Assembly (NCBI GenBank): GCA_964512995.1
Contig: CAZELM010000050.1
Location: 1 to 29,428, forward strand
From: CAZELM01 sp964512995
Lineage (GTDB): Bacteria; CSSED10-310
Direction of reading: 5' to 3'
Length of the DNA stretch: 29,428 nt
Shown here: piece by piece, positions 8,432 through 17,626 of the stretch
Position numbering within the stretch: position 1 is the first letter of the stretch
How the letters are laid out: each line of letters opens with the position of its first letter
Program-made: the position numbers and the translations under genes
The notes under the pieces: generated by a model
Database searches by the model: none
What the model was told of the DNA's origin: nothing
What the model saw: only the letters and a program-made list of their open reading frames with translations

Positions 8432-9604
8432 ATGGCGATTCCATTCGTTTACAATTTCCGGAGTGTCATGTTGAGATGGAAAACAGCGTTGACGGCGGTA
8501 TTGTCGATTGCGGGAGTGGTCGCGGTGTTTGTCGCCATGCTTGCCATGGCCAGTGGTTTCAAACAAACCCTTGTCGCCTCAGGTTCCCCCGACAATGCGA
8601 TCATTTTACGTGGCGGCGCGAATTCAGAGATGGAGAGCGCTATCGCCTTGGATCAGATCCGAATCATTGAAGATGTGGACGGAGTTAAACGGGATGCAGC
8701 AGGAAAATCTTTGATCAGTCCCGAAGTAGTCGTGATTGCAGCCTTCCCGCTGATCTCATCAGGAACAGACGCCAATGTTCAGGTCCGGGGAGTTTCGGAA
8801 TCCGTATTGAACATCCGGGATGCTGTCCGCCTGAGTGAAGGCCGATTTTTCATTTCCGGGCTTCCAGAGCTGGTTGTCGGACAGAATGCATTGAAAAATT
8901 ATCAGGGTTTCCAATTGGGGAACACGATCCGGTTCGGTGGTCAGGATTGGACGGTCGTGGGAATCATGGATGCGGGAGGCACTGCGTTCGATTCAGAAAT
9001 CTGGTGTGATGCCATCGTCCTGAACCAGACATTCAAGCGACCGGATCACATTTTTCAATCTGTTACGGTCAAATTGAGCAATCCCGACCGCTTTTCAGAT
9101 TTCAAAGACGCGCTGACTTCCGATCCCAGGCTCACGGTCAGTGTCGAACGGGAGATCCGATATTATGAAAAGCAATCGGAGATGGTGTTCAAGCTGATCA
9201 ATGTGTTGGGATTTCTCGTTGCCTTCGTGATGGGGATCGGCGCGATTTTTGGGGCAATCAATACCATGTATTCAACGGTTTCCGCGAGATCCCGTGAAAT
9301 CGCAACGCTCCGTGCCGTTGGTTTTCCAGAGAAAAGTATCGTCATCTCCTTCATTATGGAATCCCTGTTCATTTCTCTGATTGGCGGAATCCTGGGAATC
9401 CTGGTGATCCTTCCCATCAATGGAAGCATTGCATCCACCGTCAACTGGCAGACATTTTCGCATTTATCCTTTGCGTTTTTGATTACACCCCGGATTGCGA
9501 TGGAAGGATTGCTTTTTGCTTTGATCATGGGATTGATCGGAGGGATTTACCCTTCCTTCCGAGCAGCTCGTATTCCCGTGGCAGTTGCATTACGAGGTTT
9601 ATAA
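8432..9604 (+). CDS. FtsX/MacB-type ABC permease, second subunit
   Basis: 390 residues, two bases after the first permease and in the same orientation. A first helix (about 15-42) includes LTAVLSIAGVVAVFVAMLAM. A periplasmic domain covers about 45-255, with NALKNYQGFQLGNTIRFGG and WTVVGIMDAGGTAFDSEIW, typical of the MacB periplasmic core. Three C-terminal helices follow. The coupling segment VSARSREIATLRAVGFPEKS is present. It ends near RAARIPVAVALRGL, the usual FtsX tail. Together with the preceding three genes it makes a complete inner-membrane exporter resembling DevBCA or MacAB-like systems. The export substrate cannot be read from the sequence. Confidence 0.94.
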   Translation: MAIPFVYNFRSVMLRWKTALTAVLSIAGVVAVFVAMLAMASGFKQTLVASGSPDNAIILRGGANSEMESAIALDQIRIIEDVDGVKRDAAGKSLISPEVVVIAAFPLISSGTDANVQVRGVSESVLNIRDAVRLSEGRFFISGLPELVVGQNALKNYQGFQLGNTIRFGGQDWTVVGIMDAGGTAFDSEIWCDAIVLNQTFKRPDHIFQSVTVKLSNPDRFSDFKDALTSDPRLTVSVEREIRYYEKQSEMVFKLINVLGFLVAFVMGIGAIFGAINTMYSTVSARSREIATLRAVGFPEKSIVISFIMESLFISLIGGILGILVILPINGSIASTVNWQTFSHLSFAFLITPRIAMEGLLFALIMGLIGGIYPSFRAARIPVAVALRGL

Positions 9605-9725
9605 TACTATTCATATCACCTCGATCTGGGGAAGGTGCGTCCCATATCGATTCCCCCGCTCAACTGTCAGATAAACGATACCCATGGAAAAATCATTCAG
9701 CACAGGTTGACAAAGATGTAACAGT

Positions 9726-11156
9726 ATGCCGAAAATTTCGAGCGATCATACCAAACGGATGGCACACAGAGAGTCAGTGCTCCGGAAAACATTCCGAATC
9801 TCGACGATCGAAGGTTTGTTTGCCCAGGTTTACGGATCAATCGCAGCTCCCGGGAGTATCTTTATTACCAAGTTTGCGGTCATGCTGGGAGCGACACCGT
9901 TTCAATTCGGGTTGTTGTCTGCCATCGGTCAATTATCGCAGATTTTTCAACCCCTTGGAGCGGTCATCACGAAAAATGCCACATCCCGGAAGGGGATGGT
10001 GATCAAGCTGGCCGCTGCAGGTCGATTTCTGGCGTTGTTCTATGGTCTGACAGCACTGATTTTACCGTATCACGCAGCGATCTGGGTTTTTCTGAGTTTT
10101 TTTCTATTCAGTAACATCCTCCAGGCCATCAGTGGGAATGCCTGGATTGCATGGGTATCCGATATTGTTCCTCTGAAATTTCGAGGCCGTTTTTTTTCCT
10201 GGCGATCCCGATATCTCCTGATCGCAGGATTACTGACCGGGTACATTCTGGGAGCTTTTCTGGATTTGTTTGAATCTGAAGCAAACTCGAGCCTTGCCTG
10301 GCTCAAAACACCATTCCAGGCCGAATCATGGCTGACACCCGACCAGCTCCCTAGCGTATTTCTCAGCATATTCATCCTGGCAGCGATTATCGGGTTGATC
10401 GGACTCAAATTCCTGGGATACCAGCCGGAAATCCCCAAAGAAGCGGAACAGATCAGCAACAAAGATTTGTTTTTATCCCCATTCAAGGACAAAAATTTTC
10501 GGTGGCTGGCGGTTTATGGTATCTGGTGGATGTTGGCGGTCGGTATCGGATCCCCATTCTGGCAACCTTTCATGATCCAGAAACTGAAGATGTCATTGGT
10601 CAATATCCAGATCTATGGAACGGTAAGCACTTTCGCTTCATTAGCTGTATTGAAGATATGGGGATCGGTCATCGATCGTGTCGGGAATAAGACAGCCATG
10701 CGGATCGCCATCATGATGAGCGGCATGAATGCCATCATCTGGGTATTCGTGACTCCGGAATTTTACTGGATGCTGTATCTGGAAGCGGCTACATCCGGGA
10801 TCATGTGGGCGGGAGCGGGAATTGTAGCAACGAACTTTGTCCTGGCTGTGGCACCGGATGAAAAGCGACAGATCTATTCCGGCGTTTTTGGCGCGTGCTC
10901 GGGAGCTGCGATGATGATTACCATGCTTATTTCCGGAGTATATCTGCCGTCACCCATGTCAATCGGATGGCTGCATCTGGAGCCGGAACAGGTATTGTTC
11001 GGGCTCACCGGTATTTTCAGGTGGACAACACTGATCCCGCTCATGTGGGTGAACGAACCCCGATCATCTTCGATAAAACAAGCATTTTCCTATCTGTTCC
11101 ATGTCTCAAAATCGAAGATGACCCAACTGACCGGCCGGATCATCTCCAATCATTGA
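9726..11156 (+). CDS. Major facilitator superfamily transporter
   Basis: 476 residues, strongly hydrophobic, with about 12 predicted helices and a cytoplasmic N-terminus rich in charge (MPKISSDHTKRMAHRESVLRK, roughly). Helix 1-2 contains FAQVYGSIAAPGSIFITKF and LGATPFQFGLLSAIGQLSQ. A basic loop carries RFRGRFFSWRSRY-like residues (seen as LKFRGRFFSWRSRYL), and the central cytoplasmic loop holds KEAEQISNKDLFLSPFKDKN. The second half includes IDRVGNKTAMR, matching the family loop between helices 8 and 9. It starts 121 bases after the permease gene with no strong ribosome binding site, so membership in that operon is uncertain. Substrate unknown. This is an ordinary secondary transporter as far as I can see. 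Confidence 0.88.
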   Translation: MPKISSDHTKRMAHRESVLRKTFRISTIEGLFAQVYGSIAAPGSIFITKFAVMLGATPFQFGLLSAIGQLSQIFQPLGAVITKNATSRKGMVIKLAAAGRFLALFYGLTALILPYHAAIWVFLSFFLFSNILQAISGNAWIAWVSDIVPLKFRGRFFSWRSRYLLIAGLLTGYILGAFLDLFESEANSSLAWLKTPFQAESWLTPDQLPSVFLSIFILAAIIGLIGLKFLGYQPEIPKEAEQISNKDLFLSPFKDKNFRWLAVYGIWWMLAVGIGSPFWQPFMIQKLKMSLVNIQIYGTVSTFASLAVLKIWGSVIDRVGNKTAMRIAIMMSGMNAIIWVFVTPEFYWMLYLEAATSGIMWAGAGIVATNFVLAVAPDEKRQIYSGVFGACSGAAMMITMLISGVYLPSPMSIGWLHLEPEQVLFGLTGIFRWTTLIPLMWVNEPRSSSIKQAFSYLFHVSKSKMTQLTGRIISNH

Positions 11157-11328
11157 AAGCTGCCGAGAATTCATCATGGGGAACATCAGACACACTCCAT
11201 ACTCCTGATGAGAAGTGACACTGTCATGACAAACACCAGAAGAATCCAGCAAACAATCCTTCGCTTATCCAGAGGTTGGAGATGAGGCAGGGAAAAACAG
11301 AGAGGCATCAAGATCGATATTCACGGAA

Positions 11329-13704
11329 TCAATTCACGATATCGACGCATAGCTCCATACCTAAAGCCGATCGGAAGATCGATTGTGCATCACCCGCGGT
11401 TACGATCCCATTTCCATTGCAGTCCGCGGAACAGAACGTAGAGGGTGCCGGTGCTTCCATCCCCATTGCAATGGAGAATGTCTGCTGTGCGTCACTGGCG
11501 GTTACCCGTCCATCGTCATTGGGATCACCATCATGACTACATGGCACACCAGAAGCGTGTCGGTTGAGTAGAATTGTCAATGTATTGTCCCTATAGTTAC
11601 ATACAACGAGATCCAGACTGGCATCCTCATTGATATCATATATGACTGCCTCGCATGGTTGATCCCCGGTTCCATAATATATCGGAGATTGAAATGTTCC
11701 ATCCCCATTGCCCAGCATTACCGCGATATCATCATAAACCTGGTTTGATACTACCAGATCCAATTTGCCATCCCCATTGAGGTCACCGCTGGTAACAGAA
11801 CTAAGGTCATACCCTCCATCGACCTCACTTTCGAATTGGAATCCTCCCCAACCGTCGCCTGTCAAAATCATAACATGGCCGCTGTAGTGATGCGCCACTG
11901 CCAAATCCGGATTCCCATCTGCATTGTAATCCCCGGCTACCCCTGAAACAGGATAATTACCGGTATCGAAATAGACTGGAAACTGGAAGGTCCCATTGCC
12001 ATTGCCGATAAAGACAGAAACATTACAGGGCAGGTAATTCACTGTGACCAAATCCTGATTTCCATCCCGATTAAAATCCGCAACAATCACCCTGTTGGCA
12101 AGATTCACATCCCCATAGTTGGCAGCCGATTGAAATGATCCATCGCCATTGCCCAGTAAAACGGAAACATTATCACTGTAGTTCGATACTACTAAATCAG
12201 GTATGCCATCTCCATTGAACTCGCTGACCACAATCATGTTTGGACGGTTCCCCGTGGCATAGTCAACGGCTGATTGAAACATTCCATCACCATTCCCGAG
12301 AAGGATGGAAACATTATCGGTTTCCTGGTTCACAACTGCCAGATCGTCCATTCTATCTCCATTGAGATCAGCGACCGCAAGCGAACACGGTTTAATTCCA
12401 ACATCAATGTCAATGGGAGACTGGAATGTACCGTCTGGATCTCCAAGCAAAATCGAAACATTGCTATCCTCAAAATTGGCAATCGCCAGATCTCCGACCC
12501 CATCATGATTTACATCTCCCACTGCAATGGCACTAGGAGATCCCACCGTATATTGGGGAGTTGTCATAAAATCTCCGCAACCATTACCAAGCAGAATGGA
12601 AGCATTCTCGCTATGACAATTGGAAGAAGCCAGATCGAGAAATCCATCCCCATTGAAATCCCTGATGGAAATCGAGTTGGGGAAATCCCCGACATCCCAG
12701 CGCGTTGCCTGCTGATATGTTCCATCACCGTTTCCAATCAGAACCGCGATATCATTGCTCTCGGCATTAACAACAGCCAGGTCGAGTATGTCATCTCCAT
12801 TGACATCTTCCGCCTGAATCGCTCGCGGAGAGATACCAGCATCATAATGAACAGCTTCCTGAAAGGACCCATCGCCATTCCCCCGAAGAACGGAAACATT
12901 GTTGCTGGTGATATTGGCTGTCATCAAATCTACATGTCCATCACGATCGGCATCACACACCATAACCATGAATGGATAATGAGCGGTCCCATAGTGTACG
13001 CCCGGGAGGAACGAACCATCACCCAAGCCTATAAATATCACTGCATCGCTTCCAGTAACAACCAGGTCGGGAATTCCGTCTTTGTTGAAGTCGCCAGTTG
13101 CAACGGACTTCGGCCATCCCCCCATGTCATATTCAACAGGCTCTCCGAAAATTCCGGTTCCATCCCCAAGAACGACCTTGAGACCCACAGACCAAATTGC
13201 CAGAGCCAGATCCTGATGACCATCCATGTCGAAATCGCTGACCACAATACTGACCGGATCAAATCCGAGATAATAACTGACCGTAATCTGAAATGATCCA
13301 TTTCCATCCCCCAGCAGGATGGTCAGTTTGCCGCCATACTTATTCCCCACTGCTAAATCATGATACCCATCTTCATTGAAATCACCAATCGTGATCAGCT
13401 TTGGCTCAGTATCCGCGAAGATCTGAACCGGTGCCTGAAATGTACCGTCTCCATTTCCGAAAACAACCGAAACGGTGGAATTCAGATATAAATCATGCGC
13501 CACAATGATATCAAGGTTTCCATCCCCATTAAAATCTGCCGTCACCATTGACACCGGCCGCGCTCCAAGAACCACATCAAGTCGTGATTGGAATAATGGA
13601 AAAACCTCATCCTGGCTCGCCACAGGATCTATAAACTCGAAAAAACATAGGATACCAATCAGAAAAACCACCATGCAGATCATTCGGACTGAATATCGAG
13701 CCAT
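11329..13704 (-). CDS. Secreted 14-repeat FG-GAP/VCBS protein with C-terminal dockerin
   Basis: 791 residues; GGGAGGTGA just upstream supports the start. A signal peptide covers about 1-30. From residue 57 to about 715 there are 14 repeats of 47-50 residues. Each carries a calcium-type loop such as DFNGDGNLDIIVAH, DFNRDGNQDLVTVN or DLNGDGKLDLVVSN, followed by VSVLLGNGDGTFQ. This is the FG-GAP/VCBS family, whose repeats fold as blades of seven-bladed propellers as in integrin alpha. The last 74 residues hold a type I dockerin-like pair of calcium loops (DPNDDGRVTASD at 727 and DCNGNGIVTAGD at 761), which in cellulosomal proteins bind cohesin. No cohesin gene is in the window. A role in binding or adhesion outside the cell is inferred. 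Confidence 0.93.
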   Translation of the reverse strand: MARYSVRMICMVVFLIGILCFFEFIDPVASQDEVFPLFQSRLDVVLGARPVSMVTADFNGDGNLDIIVAHDLYLNSTVSVVFGNGDGTFQAPVQIFADTEPKLITIGDFNEDGYHDLAVGNKYGGKLTILLGDGNGSFQITVSYYLGFDPVSIVVSDFDMDGHQDLALAIWSVGLKVVLGDGTGIFGEPVEYDMGGWPKSVATGDFNKDGIPDLVVTGSDAVIFIGLGDGSFLPGVHYGTAHYPFMVMVCDADRDGHVDLMTANITSNNVSVLRGNGDGSFQEAVHYDAGISPRAIQAEDVNGDDILDLAVVNAESNDIAVLIGNGDGTYQQATRWDVGDFPNSISIRDFNGDGFLDLASSNCHSENASILLGNGCGDFMTTPQYTVGSPSAIAVGDVNHDGVGDLAIANFEDSNVSILLGDPDGTFQSPIDIDVGIKPCSLAVADLNGDRMDDLAVVNQETDNVSILLGNGDGMFQSAVDYATGNRPNMIVVSEFNGDGIPDLVVSNYSDNVSVLLGNGDGSFQSAANYGDVNLANRVIVADFNRDGNQDLVTVNYLPCNVSVFIGNGNGTFQFPVYFDTGNYPVSGVAGDYNADGNPDLAVAHHYSGHVMILTGDGWGGFQFESEVDGGYDLSSVTSGDLNGDGKLDLVVSNQVYDDIAVMLGNGDGTFQSPIYYGTGDQPCEAVIYDINEDASLDLVVCNYRDNTLTILLNRHASGVPCSHDGDPNDDGRVTASDAQQTFSIAMGMEAPAPSTFCSADCNGNGIVTAGDAQSIFRSALGMELCVDIVN

Positions 13705-14104
13705 CGGTCACCTCCCTGTTTTCTTACCTGACCTGCAGCATAGGCTATCCGGCATACGCTTAAATCGACAATCAATTACCCTTATTAAGGGGTAATTCAT
13801 CCGTGATTCTGTGTCAATACCACTCCCATTGATATGCTCATTTTCAAATTCCATTTCGTATGGTTTTATCTGCTTTTTCTTCAAACGAGCCTTGTAAAAG
13901 AGCGCTATTTTTGTCAACATGACATCCGGACGCCAAAAGCCATTGCCTATTTCACGAGACACGAAACACTGGCGTTCAATATATATTTTGGGTTCATTCC
14001 GAAAAATTGTCATCCGTAATGCGTGATCCAGGCGTAATAATGCTTAGATTGATCTGCTCCTGCTCGACGATTTCCGGAAATAGGACTATAATGGAGTATT
14101 TGAT
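13705..14104. other. 400-bp divergent intergenic region
   Basis: This lies between the FG-GAP gene (minus) and the M1-M28-PDZ gene (plus), so it must hold both promoters. The short open frames here have no ribosome binding site, no family resemblance and poor composition, and I do not consider them genes. An imperfect palindrome at 13774-13797 is listed separately. GGAG at 14093-14096 serves as the ribosome binding site for the gene at 14105. No tRNA or terminator was recognised. Confidence 0.6.
13774..13797. promoter_or_regulatory. Near-perfect palindrome, possible operator
   Basis: AATTACCCTTA at 13774-13784 is followed after one base by TAAGGGGTAATT at 13786-13797, its reverse complement with one extra G. 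It lies 70 bases upstream of the FG-GAP gene start and has no following T-run, so a protein-binding site is likelier than a terminator. Confidence 0.4.
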
Positions 14105-17100
14105 ATGACACATCACCGCATCCAGTCAACTCTGTTGATATATTTTACGATTTGCCTGTTATTGACTGTGCATTTGCACGCCTCCGCCATCCACCATGAC
14201 CTCTCGGTGACAATCGATCCGGCAAACCATCATCTGAGTGTGCTGGATCGGATCACGATTCCAGATGGATCCATCCCAATCCCTGCTTATTTTCTCCTGC
14301 ACGGAAATCTGAATCCCGTATTGGAATCTCCGGATCTCGCGCTCAAACATGTGACCGGAAAGCCCAAAGCCGGTCATTTTGGACTGGAATCAGGCTCATT
14401 CTCGTGGCCAGCGGAGTTCCCGATCGAAGAATACAGAATTCGACATTCGCTTCAAGAGTCCCGGGACCTCATTATCACTCTCCGATATGATGGCACGATC
14501 GATCATCCACTGGAGGAGGTTTCGGAAGAATATGCCCGGGGATTCAGCACAACACCTGGAATCATCTCCACTGATGGTGTATTTCTGGCCGGCTCCACAT
14601 ATTGGATCCCCTGGTTTGGAGATTCACTGGTGACGTTTCGAATGACGGTTCATCTTCCCGAGTCCTGGGATGCTGTCAGTCAAGGCGATCGGACCTTCCA
14701 GAAACGAAACGACCAGCAGCGGACAGTCATCTGGGAATCCACCAAACCCATGGACGAGATATTCCTCATCGCCGCTCCGTTCACCGAATATCAGCATGCG
14801 ATTGGTGATATTTCAGTTATGGCGTTTCTTCGGACACCGGATGAATCACTTGCAGCGAAATATCTGGAAACAACCGCGCAATATCTGACCATGTATGAAA
14901 ACCTCATCGGACCCTATCCATACTCCAAATTCGCTCTGATTGAAAATTTCTGGGAGACGGGTTATGGAATGCCTTCATTCACATTGCTGGGATCTCAGAT
15001 TATCCGATTTCCATTCATTCTGCATTCCTCATATCCTCATGAACTGCTTCATAACTGGTGGGGAAACAGCGTCTATGTGAACTACGAATCCGGCAACTGG
15101 TGTGAAGGGCTGACAGCTTATCTCGCGGATCATCTCATTCAGGAGCAACGGGGTCAGGGCATTGATTATCGACGAACGACTCTGCAGAAATACACCGATT
15201 ATGTCAAAAAATCCTCCGATTTCCCCTTGACCGAATTCACCTCCAGAACAAGCGCTGCCACGGAAGCGGTCGGGTATGGGAAATCCCTGATGCTGTTCCA
15301 CATGCTTCGGCAAATTCTGGGAGACGACTCCTTCAGACAATTTCTTCAGACATTCTACAAAACGGCTGCATATACCAGAGCATCCTTTGCCGATATCCAG
15401 AAAACGATCGAGTCGGTTACCGGAGAATCCCATCAGGCGTTTTTCGATCAATGGGTGAAGCGAACCGGAGCCCCGGAACTCATGATTTCCGATGTCGCCG
15501 CTCAGAAAGGCCCGGACACCAACACCATCACATTCACCTTATCCCAGGTGCAGGCAGGTGACCCTTATGATCTGAAAATTCCGATTGCCATCCATTTGAT
15601 GGAGCAGCCAACGGTGTATTGGACACACGTGAATCTGACACAATCGACTCAGTCATTCACCCTGCCGCTCCCATCACAACCCTTCCGGATCGATGTCGAC
15701 CCGGAGTTTGATGTTTTCCGCACATTGCATCGGGATGAAATTCCCCCATCGCTGTCCAAAGCATTCGGATCGGAATCGGCTATCATCCTGTTGCCCGGAC
15801 ATGCGGAACCACCCCTTCTTGAAGCATATCGCACACTTGCTGAAACCTGGTCCGGAGAAAAAAAAGGAACGATTACGATACTGACTGATACCGAGGTACC
15901 GACACTTCCCCGTGATAAAACAATATGGCTGTTTGGCTGGGAAAACACATATGCCTCCCAAGCGCAGACATCTCTCTCCTCTTTTGATGTGGAACGACGT
16001 GATGCGGAGATACGAGTCGGGACTACCACTATTCCGATAACCGGAAACAGCTTTGTGTTCGCCACTCGAAATCCCGACAATCCGGATCATGTAATCATTC
16101 ACCTGGCATCGGATCGCCCGGCAGCCCTGACTGGTCTGGCTCGAAAGCTGCCCCATTACGGCAAATACAGTTATCTGGCATTTGAAGGCGATGAACCGGT
16201 TCAGATCGCAAAAGGGCAATGGCCGACGATCGGATCTCCCATGTCCATGACGATCACATCACCGGAAACTCCCGGGGATATTCAGTCGCGTACATTTCCG
16301 GATCGCCGGGCATTGGCTCAACCTGCACCCGTCTTCTCCGAAGAACGGCTGATGGCTCATGTGAACACACTGGCCGGCCCGGAGATGGAGGGGCGTGGAT
16401 TGTTTTCCGACGGTATTGAAAAAGCCGCGGACTACATTGCCGATCGATTTGCTGAATGTGGATTGTTGCCCGGCGGTGATCCGGATTCCTATTTTCAATC
16501 CTGGTCGATTCCTGGGAAAAAACCACGCCAACACCTTCCACTGAAAAACGTGATCGGAATTCTGCCGGGCACCAATCCGGCATGGGTCGATCAATCCGTT
16601 ATTCTGTGTGCTCATTATGATCATCTTGGCATAAAAAATGGATCGAAAAAACAGGGGTCAGTCAATGAGATTTATCCGGGAGCGGACGACAATGCCAGTG
16701 GCGTCGCGGTGATGCTGGAACTGGCCTGTGCCCTCTCCAAGACACTCGAACCCAGACGTACGATTATTTTCATTGCTTTCACCGGCGAAGAAACCGGATT
16801 TCAGGGCTCCAATTACTACATCTCACATTGCTCCCAATATCCGGTCTTAAAAATCCTGGGAGTTGTGAATCTCGATTCGGTTGGACGGCTGGGGACGGGT
16901 AAGCCACAAATACTGGGGAGCAGCTCCGCCGAAGAATGGAAGCATATCGTCATGGGAGCTGGGTTTGTAACCGGGATCGAGTCAGAGTTGGTTTCTCAGG
17001 AGTTGGAATCGGGCGATCACATCCGATTCATACAAAACAGTGTTCCAGGCATCCAGATATTCTCTGGCGCTCATATGGATTATCATAAGGTATCGGATAC

Positions 17101-17506
17101 TCCAGATAAAATCGATCCATCGGGGATGACTAAAATCGCATCCATCGCTTCCGAAATCGTCCGGTATCTTTCAGAACGAGCCGAACCCCTGACAGGCCGG
17201 GATGCGCAATCACAAAAAATATCCGCTCTGACCGAAACAGACCGAAAAACATCCATGGGGATTATGCCGGATTTTAAATATACAGGAACCGGCGTTAAAA
17301 TTGGCGGGATATTTGAAAATTCTCCTGCTTTGAAAGCAGGCCTTCACCTGGGCGATGTCATTGTTCAGGTGGGAGAATATAAAATCGAAACACTCCGGGA
17401 GTATGCGGATGTATTGAAGGGGTTCAAGCCGGGTGACAAAACAAAGATTACCGTTGCACGAGATGGTGCCTTAGAAACTTTGGAAATAATTCTCGGCGCT
17501 CGATAA
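14105..17506 (+). CDS. Exported M1-like metallopeptidase / M28 aminopeptidase / PDZ fusion
   Basis: 1133 residues with a signal peptide (about 1-27). Residues 30-460 form an M1-type gluzincin module: HELLHNWWGN at 312-321 (zinc His312, His316; general base Glu313), NWCEGLTAYLAD with Glu334 as likely third ligand, and YGKSLMLFHML with Tyr391 in the usual transition-state Tyr context. The spacing from the second His to Glu is 17 residues rather than the usual 18. Residues about 745-1025 are an M28 aminopeptidase with a complete co-catalytic site: CAHYDHLG (His837), GADDNASG (Asp861), TGEETGFQGS (Glu895, Glu896), VNLDSVG (Asp924) and DYHKVSDT (His994). Residues about 1050-1133 are a PDZ domain (GVKIGGIFENSPALKAGLHLG). 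It probably degrades peptides in the periplasm or outside the cell. Confidence 0.93.
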   Translation: MTHHRIQSTLLIYFTICLLLTVHLHASAIHHDLSVTIDPANHHLSVLDRITIPDGSIPIPAYFLLHGNLNPVLESPDLALKHVTGKPKAGHFGLESGSFSWPAEFPIEEYRIRHSLQESRDLIITLRYDGTIDHPLEEVSEEYARGFSTTPGIISTDGVFLAGSTYWIPWFGDSLVTFRMTVHLPESWDAVSQGDRTFQKRNDQQRTVIWESTKPMDEIFLIAAPFTEYQHAIGDISVMAFLRTPDESLAAKYLETTAQYLTMYENLIGPYPYSKFALIENFWETGYGMPSFTLLGSQIIRFPFILHSSYPHELLHNWWGNSVYVNYESGNWCEGLTAYLADHLIQEQRGQGIDYRRTTLQKYTDYVKKSSDFPLTEFTSRTSAATEAVGYGKSLMLFHMLRQILGDDSFRQFLQTFYKTAAYTRASFADIQKTIESVTGESHQAFFDQWVKRTGAPELMISDVAAQKGPDTNTITFTLSQVQAGDPYDLKIPIAIHLMEQPTVYWTHVNLTQSTQSFTLPLPSQPFRIDVDPEFDVFRTLHRDEIPPSLSKAFGSESAIILLPGHAEPPLLEAYRTLAETWSGEKKGTITILTDTEVPTLPRDKTIWLFGWENTYASQAQTSLSSFDVERRDAEIRVGTTTIPITGNSFVFATRNPDNPDHVIIHLASDRPAALTGLARKLPHYGKYSYLAFEGDEPVQIAKGQWPTIGSPMSMTITSPETPGDIQSRTFPDRRALAQPAPVFSEERLMAHVNTLAGPEMEGRGLFSDGIEKAADYIADRFAECGLLPGGDPDSYFQSWSIPGKKPRQHLPLKNVIGILPGTNPAWVDQSVILCAHYDHLGIKNGSKKQGSVNEIYPGADDNASGVAVMLELACALSKTLEPRRTIIFIAFTGEETGFQGSNYYISHCSQYPVLKILGVVNLDSVGRLGTGKPQILGSSSAEEWKHIVMGAGFVTGIESELVSQELESGDHIRFIQNSVPGIQIFSGAHMDYHKVSDTPDKIDPSGMTKIASIASEIVRYLSERAEPLTGRDAQSQKISALTETDRKTSMGIMPDFKYTGTGVKIGGIFENSPALKAGLHLGDVIVQVGEYKIETLREYADVLKGFKPGDKTKITVARDGALETLEIILGAR

Positions 17507-17626
17507 ACCCATCATTCTCAATCGCTTCTCAAAACAGACACCGGAACATCCGCTCCCGGCAAAATATAGTTTTGCTTCAATTCCCAGGCTCGTCGGTGCA
17601 ATTTCTGTATCAACCGGCCCGTTTCT

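Noticed and set aside
12274..13296. 340-residue plus-strand open frame antisense to the FG-GAP gene
   Set aside because: It arises from the periodic antisense of the calcium-loop repeats and has no recognisable family or signal peptide.
13708..14013. 101-residue minus-strand open frame in the divergent intergenic region
   Set aside because: No ribosome binding site and no family resemblance, and it overlaps the palindrome and the region that must hold promoters.
14087..14092. TATAAT as a -10 promoter element for the M1-M28-PDZ gene
   Set aside because: It is only 12 bases before the ATG, abuts the ribosome binding site, and has no acceptable -35 element at 16-18 bases.
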